From the NCBI RefSeq assembly GCF_032854445.1, contig NC_088302.1, positions 57,204,237 to 57,268,236 of the forward strand: a stretch of DNA of 64,000 nucleotides, given 5' to 3'. The notes under the pieces were generated by a model that saw only the letters and a list, made by a program, of their open reading frames with translations, was not told the origin of the DNA and made no database searches. The DNA is from Liolophura sinensis. Its lineage: Eukaryota; Mollusca; Polyplacophora; Chitonida; Chitonidae. The translations under genes were made by a program, and so were the position numbers. Shown here in pieces: positions 23,206-35,000 of this stretch (positions are counted from its first letter, which is position 1; every line of letters starts with the position of its first letter).

Positions 23206-23308
23206 TTTGTTACGGCTCATAGAACTACTCGAATTTCTGACTAAAAACACCTACGTGAAATTCAGTAACGCCATACATCAAAGTAGAACTCCTTTGTTAG
23301 CAGGCCTT

Positions 23309-23547
23309 TATTTATTATTTATTTATTGTTATTTGATTGTTGTTTTACGCTGTACCCGAGAATATTTCACTTATAACGGCGGTCAGCATTCTTGTGAATG
23401 GAAACCGGGCAGAGCCGGTGGGGGGAACTCTCGCGCCATTTGCAGGTTGCTGGTAGATTTCAGCTCACAGCTACCGCATTGGTGAGAAGCTCCTGGGTCA
23501 TTACGCCGCGCCGACGTGCTAATCACTTCGGCCATGGAGGCCCCCAG
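23309..23547 (-). mobile_element. SINE family 1, diverged
   Basis: Tail (TTTATTTATT runs), GAATATTTCACTTATAACGG, then GGCCATGGAGGCCCC head end. It lacks part of the central body. Confidence 0.82.
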
Positions 23548-24164
23548 ACCTTTTTTTATTTATGCATGAATATGACTACCTGTAGAATATGTTGAACAAT
23601 TTTCAGCTTTGTTAATCCCTTTTCTTTACATTCACCAAACGTCATATACATGTACCTCTCCTGCGGCACATCATCCTTATATAAACGGAGCAATGAAAGA
23701 AATACATCTCAATTTTCTGAATTTAAAATAGACGACTGACTCCCTGGACAGCACGTCTGCTTTGGATTTGTATATGTACGAATCGGCCATTTATGAATGG
23801 CAATATCCGAGAGATGCCTCTACCTGGCGTACAGGGAGCCTACATATACTGTCTGGCCTAATTTGCTAGATGATGTACTAACATCGACGAGCCTATGTCC
23901 TGAAACATTGCTGCTGAAAAAGTCAATGCTTTACTTTCAAGCGCTTCCATTCAAAGTTTCTAAAACTTTGCCAAACATATCAGCAACTTAATTACTACTT
24001 GTAATTATAGGGTCAGTGTTATCGTGCAGTTTTAATATTACCCCTTTGTTTATATGAACAGTTGCAATGAAAGCTTAACTGAGATACTTTTATAGTTTTT
24101 CTTGCATTATAGCAGTATATTTCTGTAATACTAATATGGACCTCTCAATGTTTACACATATGGT

Positions 24165-24790
24165 GTTGTGGACCAAGTACTGGACCTGACGCACCGGATG
24201 TTAGACGGGTATTTCTCTCCCACATCACCGGATGTTAGACACGTATTTCTTTTCCACATCACTGGATGTAAGACACGTATTTCTCTTCCACATCACGGGA
24301 TGTCAGACACGTATTTCTCTCCCCCATCTCTCCCATATCAAGGATGTTAGACACGTACTTCTCTTTCACATCACCTGATGTTAGACATCTATTTCTCTCC
24401 CACATCACTGGACTGCTAGACACGTATTTCTCTCCCACATCAAGGGATGTTAGACACGTATTTCTCTATTACATCACCGGATGTTAGATAGGTATTTCTC
24501 TCCCACATCACTGGATGTTAAACACGTGTTTCTCTCCCACATCACTGGATGTTGGACATCTATTTCTCTCCAACATCAAGGGATGTTAGACAGGTATTTC
24601 TCTCCCACATCACCGGATGTTAGACACGTATTTCTCTCCCACATCACTGGATGTTGGACATCTATTTCTCTCCCACATCACGGGATGTTAGACAGGTATT
24701 TCCCTCTCACATCACCAGATGTTAGACACACATTTCTCTCCCACATCACGGGATGTTAGACACATATTTCTTTCTCACATCACCGGAAAC
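24165..24790. repeat. 34-bp satellite
   Basis: About 17 units of GATGTTAGACACGTATTTCT plus CTCCCACATCACCG. Confidence 0.92.
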
Positions 24791-25064
24791 TGCTAAACAC
24801 GTGTATGTAATTCTACTTCTAGGTAAGTATCTTTTGTTAAAAATATTGTGATGCTAACTTAATTGATGTAATAGGTCTTTGAAAATTGACTTTGCATATC
24901 CTACTACCAGTTCACGGCCTCAAATGGGATTTGGATCCTCCGCTTAAGATCTTGTCATTTTACAAGGCAGATAATAAATACTTTTGACAATGAAATAGTA
25001 CAACATTATTCGTTGACGGACATTTTACTGAATACGGTTTTATGACTAAACATTCCAACAGCTA

Positions 25065-25450
25065 TAAACAGAGAGTACATATTCAGGTACAAAAACAAAG
25101 TAAATATTCAGGTACAAATCAGAGTATATATTCAGGTATAAAACAAAGTACATATTCAGGAACAAAACAAAGTAAATATGCAGGTACAAAACAGAGTACA
25201 TATTTAGGAACAAAATAGAGTACATATTCAGGTACAAATCAGAGTACATATTCAGGTATAAAACAGAGTACATATTCAGGAACAAAACAGAGTACATATT
25301 AAGGTACAAAACAGAGTACATATTCAAGAACAAAACAGGGTACATATTCAGGAACAAAACAGAGTACATATTCCGGTACAAAACAGAGTACATATTCAGG
25401 AACAAAACAGAGTACTTATTCAGGTACAAAACAGAGTATATATTCAGGCA
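25065..25450. repeat. 24-25-bp A-rich satellite
   Basis: About 16 units of AAACAGAGTACATATTCAGG plus AACAA; lies about 500 bp downstream of the copy B stop. Confidence 0.92.
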
Positions 25451-25947
25451 TAAAACAGTCATGATAGTTATCTCCCTTATCCAAGCAGTCATCTCTCTAA
25501 TTTGGCTATACCACCAGGGAATATTGCTAAAAAGTGGTCAGCTACAAACAGCTCTGATATGAAAGTGGGCATTCAATAAAAGAAATGGTAGACTAATGAA
25601 CACAACTCTACAATACATCTTGAATAATGATGAAAAGCCTGTAGCGTGCTGTGTTAGGAAATTGTGTCCTTTAAGCGCATAGGCTCGTCCTCCGGTTCTT
25701 TTTCGTGGAGAGATGACCTTGACCATGTGGTAAAGAGTGAAAGAGAAATTAGGCATATATAAGGTTAACTACAGCCGTGTTCACATGGTGAGATTTGACG
25801 ATCAACTCGTCGAATATTGCTTATCAAATCTCTTTACTTGGCAAAGGTTAGACAGGTAAGAGGGGGTTTGTGACACAAAATATATAACAGATACGATGAA
25901 TTCAACTAAAAAGGAATAAATACTTCGGTACATACAAAAATATAACA

Positions 25948-26069
25948 TTACCTGGAATGACCTTTGAATCTAAGTTGTCTTCTCCATGACTTTGGCATCC
26001 AACAGCAGAGATTGTCCCACAAAGGTGCTATATACCGAGGGTCGACTTGCACAGCCGTTTTACAACCAC
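25948..26069 (-). CDS. SLC5 copy B exon 15: cytosolic C-tail
   Basis: Acceptor ttttttatag in phase 1. Joined to exon 14 it reads STGGCKTAVQVDPRY, closely matching the STGG...DPRY of SLC5A8. It continues IAPLWDNLCCWMPKSWRRQL and ends GHSR, TAA. The stop is embedded in CAG|gtaatg, so splicing at 25952 to an unseen exon 16 is an alternative. Confidence 0.75.
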
Positions 26070-29000
26070 CTATAAAAAAACATTGGCACGACAAATCGAA
26101 GGTCAAGCAGTTTAGGTGTTTACCAAGCACTTATAATCGTCAGTGGTACTATATACCGAGGGTCGACCAGCCACCTAAAACAGTCAGTGGTACTACATAC
26201 CGAGGGTCGCTATAGTGATTTGTAAGATTCTCTCATTGTGTCGCTATGGTGATCTGTCATCGTGTCACGTTGTCATGCTGATCTATAAGCTCGTCTATCA
26301 TCGTGTCACGTTGTCATGGTGATCTGTAAGCTTATTTATCGTCGTGTCACGTTGTCATGCTGATCTATAAGCTTGTCTATCATTGTGTCAGGTTGTTATG
26401 GTGATCTGTGAGATCATCTATCATCGTGTCAGGTTGTCATGGTGATCTGTGAGATTATCTATCATCGTGTCAGGTTGTCATGGTGATCTGTGAGATTATC
26501 TATCATCGTGTCAGGCTGTTATGGTGATCTGTGAGATTATCTATCATCGTGTTACGTTGTTATGGTGATTTGTGTGCTTATTTATCATCGTGTTTCGTTG
26601 TTGGGATCTGTAAACTGATAAATCAGCGTGTCACGCTGTTATGGTGATCTGTAAGCTTATCTATCATCATGTCATGTTGTTGTTATCTGAGAGTGTATCT
26701 ATCATCATATCAGGTTGTTGTGATGATCTGTGAGCTTATCTGTCATCGCGTCAGGTTGTTATGGTCATCTATGAGCTCATCTATCATCCTGTCACATTGT
26801 GGTGACTGTGAGCTTATTTACCATCGTGTCACGTTTTTATGGTCATCAATCAGCTTATCTATCATCGCCTCACGTTAGTATGGTGATCTGTGAGCTTATC
26901 TGTCATCATGTCATGTTGTTATGGTCATCTTTGAGCTTATCTATCATCGTGTTACGCTGTTGTGGTGATCGGTGAGCTTATAAATCATCGTGTCACGCTG
27001 TTATGGCGATCTGTGAGCTTATGTCTCATCGTGCTACGTTGTTATTGTGATCTGTGAGCTTATGTCTCATCGTGCTACGTTTTTTATTGTGATCTGTGAG
27101 CTTATGTCTAATCGTGCTACGTTGCTATTGTGATCTGTAAGCTTGTCTATCATCGTGTTACGTTGTTGTGGTGATCGGTGAGCTTATAAATCAGCGTGTC
27201 ACGCTGTTATGGCGATCTGTGAGCTTATGTCTCATCGTGCTACGTTGTTATTGTGATCTGTGAGCTTATGTCTCATCGTGCTACGTTGTTATTGTGATCT
27301 GTAAGCTTGTCTATCATCGTGTTACGTTGTGGTGGCGATGTGTGAGCTTATCTGTTAAGGTGATCTGTGAGATTATATCTCACCAAGCCACAGTGGTAAT
27401 CGGTAAGGCTTTGTCTCATCACTAATGATCTGTAGCTAATTTGTTATCTCTGATCTTGTCATATTGTCATGATTATCTGTAAGCTAAGGTCATTGTGTAC
27501 GATCGCTTCTGTGACGATATGTAAGATTATATATCATCACGTCAAGTAAGCGTAAACCTACTTATCTCTGATTAAGGTAACAAACTATACGTCTTTAAAA
27601 CTTACCCGTACTTATACTGACCAGCAAGGCGACTAGCACACAGGCAAATAAACCGATCGCTCCAAAGTAGAGATAGGAAATGGAATAGAAACCTGTTAAC
27701 ACTGATCTGAAAATTGAGCATGCACNNNNNNNNNNNNNNNNNNNNNNNNNNNNNNNNNNNNNNNNNNNNNNNNNNNNNNNNNNNNNNNNNNNNNNNNNNN
27801 NNNNNNNNNNNNNNNNNNNNNNNNNNNNNNNNNNNNNNNNNNNNNNNNNNNNNNNNNNNNNNNNNNNNNNNNNNNNNNNNNNNNNNNNNNNNNNNNNNNN
27901 NNNNNNNNNNNNNNNNNNNNNNNNNATGCCATCCCGAAACGATTAGTGTTTAAATAGACCTATAGTACTTACGACAGTGGTCAGGCTTATGAGACAACCC
28001 AGACTGAGCATAAAACACCACTCTGGTCAACTTTCTCAAGAAAAATATCAATATTTACACTCCAAAAATTAATCTGTTCTTTTAACAGAATATTTATTTA
28101 TTTATTTGATTGGTGTTTTACGCCGTACTCAAGAATATTTCACTTATACGACGCCTGCCAGCATAACTATAAAGACTATTCTTGTTCCTGAAGTTTAATA
28201 TCTTTAGCTGTATACATTTAGTGTTTGACTACATCTTATCAGATACACATACATATATGGTGGAAGGAAACCGGACAGAGCCTGGGGAAACCCACGACCA
28301 TCCGTAGATTGCTGAAAGACCTTCCCACGTACGGCCGAAAGGGGTGCAAACATGAGCTGGACTTGATCTTTTAACAGAAAGCCTGAGTAATGTCAGAATG
28401 TATTCCGTTATCATAACATAATACTGTCTTGTATTCAACATAATATTTTGTTAATCAAACAGAGCCGTTATCTTAAATTAACGGAATATGTGTGTTCTAG
28501 TTCACAGAATGAACTGCTGCAATAACAGAATACATTCTAGCACCACTCAGACAACAGGTTTTCTCTTATTTAACAGAATAATCTGCTACAGATTAATTTT
28601 TGAGTTTATTAACTACTGCCTCGAATTTATGGTTTAGAGTACAAGACAACAATACAACGTCTTTACCTTAAAGAGGCGCTAAACAGAGAGGCTAAAAATA
28701 GCCCAGATAGCCCAGGTAAGGTCTGGAAGAGGTCGGTTACTACATACGGCAGTACCTGAAACAGAGAACAAATACCAGTACATCCTGTATGACCTTCATG
28801 TGACCTTCCATGTCAGCCGCAGAGTAGTTTTAAGGCTAACAATAGTGAGGTAACTCCGTTCACCTTCAGTTCACGTATACTGGCACACAGACAAGAGTTC
28901 AATTCACCTATAATGGCACACAGACAACAGTTCAGTTCACGTTTGCTGGCACACACAGAACAGTTCAGTTTACGTTTACTAGCACACAGACAAGAGTTCA

Positions 29001-32000
29001 ATTCACCTATAGTGACACACAGACATCAGTTCAGTTCAGGTATACTAGCACACAAACCGATGTGAAGTTCAATTCACCTATAATGGCACACAGACAACAG
29101 TTCAGTTCACGTTTGCTGGCACACACAGAACAGTTCAGTTCACGTTTACTAGCACACAGACAACAGTTCAGATCACGTTTACTGGCACACAGACAACAAT
29201 TCATTCCAAGTTTACTGGCACACAGACAACAGTTCATTCCACGTTTACTGGCACACGGACAACAGTTCAGTTCACGTTTACTGGCACACAGACAACAGTT
29301 CATTGCAAGTTTGCTGGCACACAGACAGCGGTTCAGTTCACGTTTACTGGTACACAGACAGCAGTTCAGTTCACGTTTACTGGCACACAGACAACTGTTC
29401 ATTGCAAGTTTACTGGCACACAGACAAGAGTTCATGTTTACTTGTTTTAATAAAATAATCTTCGTTGAACACAAACGTGCGCCAGAGACTTGAACTGTCA
29501 ATAATGTTTGTATTCCATTACAGGATTTGTTTGTGATTGACAAAGATTACACAAAACTCTTGTAGAGGAGAAATTCGTTACATAGTTACTTAATGACACG
29601 ATAAGGAAGTCTGGTGTCAGTAACGGCCGTAACATATGCACTGCTCAGTTTGTAGTTTGTAGTGCTAATTATCAGCAGTATACCATACAGTTCATACGTA
29701 AAACTAACTCTCAGCACCGTGCGTGGGAAGGTCTGCCAGTGACCTGCCAATGGTTTTGGGTTTCAGCCCTCATTACTGATAATATGGAAGTTGGTTAACT
29801 ATCATGGCAATATCGCATCATCGTCGGTGCTTTTACGCTGCAGGATTTGTTCTCTTCCTTGCCTTTTTTCTTATTTATTTATTAGAGATTTAATTGTTTT
29901 CAGGATTCAAGTATCGCGTTTTTCTATACCTATAGATATTTCTTTTGCTTTTTATTCACGTTGGGATTATTCTATTTTGCTGTACCCTGCATTCAGAAAT
30001 TATTCTATTTTGCTGTACCCTGCATTCAGAAATTATTCTATTTTGCGGGTCATGATTTGTTGTCGTTTCAGGATGCGATAAATTTATACACATCTCGATG
30101 TTCCATTATCCTGAACTCCAACCATGGTTAGTTTCAGGGAGAAATCCAAATGAAACCTCCTTACTTCTGGGTGATGCATTTGAGAATGGTTATAGTGGTG
30201 TTACCTGATTGGCATTACTGATCATTTGGGCCCCGTATGGGTCGCATAACGTGTAGGAGAAGTAAGCGTATGACACCATCCCTTCTAGGCAGGCCAGCGT
30301 TCCGAACAGCACAAGTCCGGGCAACAAGCACCATATCACGCTGCAACACAATAACCTTGTATAATTCTCTATATAAACCCATATACTGTTTTTAAACTGC
30401 CAGTGTCATTACTGGAGGAAAACGATTTGCCCGTAGTAAAACACCGGCATTTAGCAAGTAACCCACAAGATTACAGTGCACAGTGAGCACGACGCCATCT
30501 AGTGGAAACCACGTGACCTTCGGTGATACCCTGAGAGCACTGCCGACCGTTTATTATTACCATGGCTAAAGCAAAATATGCTCCAAGATATTTGTTACGA
30601 AGTTTGTTTTCGTCTTAATGGTGTCATTTGCCTATGTTTTCGACAGAACACTGCAGAGTTAACAAAAAATAACTCACATTTTGGCCTCTTTTTGTGTCTT
30701 CACAGATACTACCCTCTGGATCGTTGATTGGTTAAATCCCAAACCTACACTGCGTATTGAATTACCAAGCACTAATGACCAGAAAGAATGCCGGATCAGT
30801 GGGTTCGGATTAAAACTGAAAACAAACATCGCAAATTTTGCTCATTTTTGTTTCCAGGCAGAATGAAACATGAGGATACAACAAGTTTAATTAACGTAGT
30901 GTTTCTTTCTTTGGTATTTAACATGTACTGAAGAGTCTTTATATTGTTATGACGGCAGGGGCTCACTCTGCGCCTGGCTTACGAAACCTCTCAACTTTAG
31001 TAAATTAGTCGGAATGTTTTCTCCATGGAGAGTTTGTAAGTCATACAGTCAAACACTACAGGTTTATTGGCAGAGAAAAGCCAGGTTTATTACGAATCAC
31101 AACATGTGCAAGAAAGAGTTTGGCCCAAATGAAAAAGTCCTGCTATGTTCTGTCAATGTAGCCAGCTGGGCGTGCATGTAATGCTGACATGCATGCAGAA
31201 AGGAGACGAGGAAGAGCGTTCCCTGCTCTTGACGCCAGATTGCGCTACTTGCTTCAATTTATTTATTTTACTTATGCGACGTCGGCCAGCATATCGGTGG
31301 GTGGAAACCCACCACCATCCGCAGGTTACTGACACACCTTCCCACGGACTGCATGAGCTTTCTAACAGCGGCCGCATTGGTGAGAGGTTCTTGAGTCATT
31401 ACACTGCGCTAGCGTTAACCAGCTGAGCCATAGAGATCCCCTAATCGCTTCATGGTGCACAGAATATTGTTACATTGGCTGGTGCTCTGCTCTTGACATC
31501 AGATGGCACTAATCGCTCCAAGGTACGCAGAATACTGTCACACTGACTGGTTCTCTGCCTTTGACATCAGATGGCGCTAATCGCTTCATGGTGCGCAGAA
31601 TAATGTCACATTGGCTGGTTCTCTGCTCTTGACGTCAGATGGCACTAACCACTCCAAAGTACGCAGAATACTGTCACACTGACTGGTTCTCTGCCTTTGA
31701 CATCAGATGGCGCTAATCGCTTCATGGTGCGCAGAATAATGTCACATTGGCTGGTTCTCTGTCTTTGACGTCAGATGGCGCTAATCGCTTCATGGTGCGC
31801 AGAATACTGTCACACTGACTGGTTCTCTGCCTTTGACGTCACATGGCGCTAATCGCTTCATGGTACGCAGAATACTGTCACACTGACTGGTTCTCTGCCT
31901 TTGACATCAGATGGCGCTAATCGCTTCATGGTGCGCAGAATAATGTCACATTGGCTGGTTCTCTGTCTTTGACGTCAGATGGCGCTAATCGCTTCATGGT

Positions 32001-35000
32001 GCGCAGAATACTGTCACACTGACTGGTTCTCTGCCTTTGACGTCAGATGGCGCTAATCGCTTCATGGTGCGCAGAATACTGTCACACTGACTGGTTCTCT
32101 GCCTTTGATGTCACATGGCGCTAATAGCTTCAAGGTACGCAGAATACTGTCACATTGTTTAATTTGTACCGATAACTATAACACAGCATTTGCCGTTTAT
32201 TTTATTTGATAAGCGGTGAGGAATTTTCTAAATATGTTTAGAACATCTGGAAAAGTATTCAGTGAATTAATTCAGATTTAGAGGCTAGTTTATGTTCACT
32301 TTAAGCTAAAGCAAGCAAAAATAACAAGTTTCTTGCCACCGAGCTCTGGTAAATACCATTAAACCACCGCCCTTTGGCAGCTTCCTGACAAACTCACTGA
32401 TAAAGCCAGCTTGTGACAATCATACACACTGAATAATGCTGTACTTTAAAACTCTACTCCACTGGAACGCTATTTCTAGTTAGCAGAATAGTATCTAAAA
32501 AAAATTTTTGTTTATCACGGCACACACGAGAGCTTTAAGAAGCGACTCAGCTCAGCTGGCTGTACAGAGGTCTCAGGCCCCGAGGGACATAGGCCTGTGA
32601 CTTAAGATTGAACTGCATACTGTAAATTCGAAATGACCGCCAAACCACCAACTGCATCGTGGGTACAACCAGCGTCGGTTACAGTTCAGTCGTGCGTACA
32701 CGAGCCCTTAGTACCCAATGTAACCCTTGGGTAGAGCTGAGAAGGATCTTAAGCTCCCGCGTAGGCCGAGACATAAATTTTTATACTCCAAAAACTTCAC
32801 TCTGCCCCCGTCGCTATTCAGTTGCCACATCTTGTCAAATCCTCCAACGTATATTGATCCCTGAAAAAATGAAAATTCTTCGTTATTTTACATAGACGTC
32901 AATTAATATTTTTGTGTTACGTATTGATTGAAATACAACATCTTTAGTGAGCGCTTAACGTTTTTTTCAGCAATATTTTTCAGCAATATTTTTCAGCAAT
33001 ATGACGTTGAAGGAATCCTTAGAGCGCATGTAATTTGCCTACTTGTTGCAGGTCGGATTTCCACTGCTCCTTTATCTAGTGCTGCTCCACTGAACGACTT
33101 ACCGAAGGCAAGTAAGGCGCCCTGCCTGAGCCATTAAACTGATATGGGTCAATCAGTCATTTCAATTCCCCTCAACGCTGAACACCAAGCAGGGAAGTTA
33201 CAATTTCCTCTTTGAAAGTCTTAAGTGTGACCCGACTCAGGATTGACCATGGATCTACCGCTCCCAATAACATGCTTAGTGATTATATATACTTTCGGCT
33301 AAATATGAATTTTATCAACATGCGAATTCGTAGAGATTGATTATTGTTTTATGCAAGTCTGACAGTCTGTTTTACCCTAATTAACCAGTTCTATCCGTAA
33401 ATTCACTGACTTCACAAATCGTGCCGACCTACAGCAAACATCTTGATCTTGAACTTTTGTAAACTTTAACGATTAATCCTTCGTGTCTTGCAAGCTTGCG
33501 AGTTTACATGTTGTGTACTACGTGTATAAGTTGTGTACTACGAGTATAAGTTGTGTACAACATAACTTATAACTGGTGAAATCCGGCTACAGCATAGAGA
33601 GCAAAACCAGACTACCGACGACAGTGTGGTGGTGGCAAACAGTCACGCGTTACCGGTGAAATACGGCCACTTGCCTATTTATCTGAGTTAGGGTTTTACT
33701 CTAACTATGTAAACGCTTAAATAATAGCAAATTACACTCCTCCCAGCTCCACAACGGCTTTTGCAGAAAATTTGCATTGGTACTAATACCAATTAATTAC
33801 ACGTCACTGGTCTAGAACTACTAAAACCTGACAGACCAACCCCGATAGCTCAGTTGGTAGAGCATCCGTTTCCACAGGGTCTATCCTGGGTCAGGTCACT
33901 CCTAAGGTCTTAAAAGAGGAAGTTGTAGCTTCCTCGCTTGGTGTTCAGCATTACGGGTATAACAACTGGTTGACCCGTGTCAGTATAATGACTCGGGTGC
34001 GGCCACTTCCTTGCCCTCGGTAAGTCAACTTAGTGAAGTAGCGCCAGACAAACGAGCGGTAGAAATCCGTCCTGCAACAAAGAGGCAAAAAAGAGGCGTT
34101 AAACCCTAAACACTCACTTACTCAAACCTGAGATAGGGCGATGATTTCCGTATGGTTTATTACTCTCACCATTATAATAACAGCTAGAATTCCGCCCAAC
34201 ATAATGATAAACTGGATGGCGTCCGTCCAGATAACAGCCTTTATCCCGCCCTGGAAGGGGACCAAAACCATATAGATATAGATCAAGGAAAATCATCTAC
34301 TTCGCCTCAAACATTTGCAAGAAGCATCATAGAACACATGCATGTAGTAAGCTCGGCAAAGACAGGAAAAATTGCTCACGCTCTAAAATTGTTTATGGGT
34401 ACATATTACGACAAGAGTAAGCATATGGCTGTTTACGTGTCTATACTACGACAAGAGTAACCATATGGCTGTTTACGTGTCTATACTACGACAAGAGTAA
34501 CCATATGGCTGTTTACGTGTCTATACTACGACAAGAGTAACCATATGGCTGTTTACGTGTCTATACTACGACAAATGTCACCATATGATTGCTTACGATA
34601 CATAAAGTCATGAAAAGAGAAAACAGTGAGCACACGAGTTGGACAATGTAAATTTAAGTGTCACAAAAACCTTTTAGCCCACAAAAAGTCTTAATGAATA
34701 GGACTTGGTCACTTACTAGAGAGGTGTAAAACACAGATGCCGCGGATATAAGAACAATCGAGTAGCCGACGGGAAAGCCTGAAACTGGAGAGCGAAAAAG
34801 GAGAAATGAAGGAATGAGAGAAAAGAACACTGAGAAAAAAGTGGGTCAACTGACAATTTATACTATCGAGCTATTTTAACTCAGAAAACCAAAGAAGAGG
34901 CTACAGCAGACTCTGAGGCTGAACAGCATAGGGGCGAGAGATGAAGGAATAAGGGGAAAGATGAGGTGACAAGAGATACTGAGGCTGAACAGCAAAGAGA

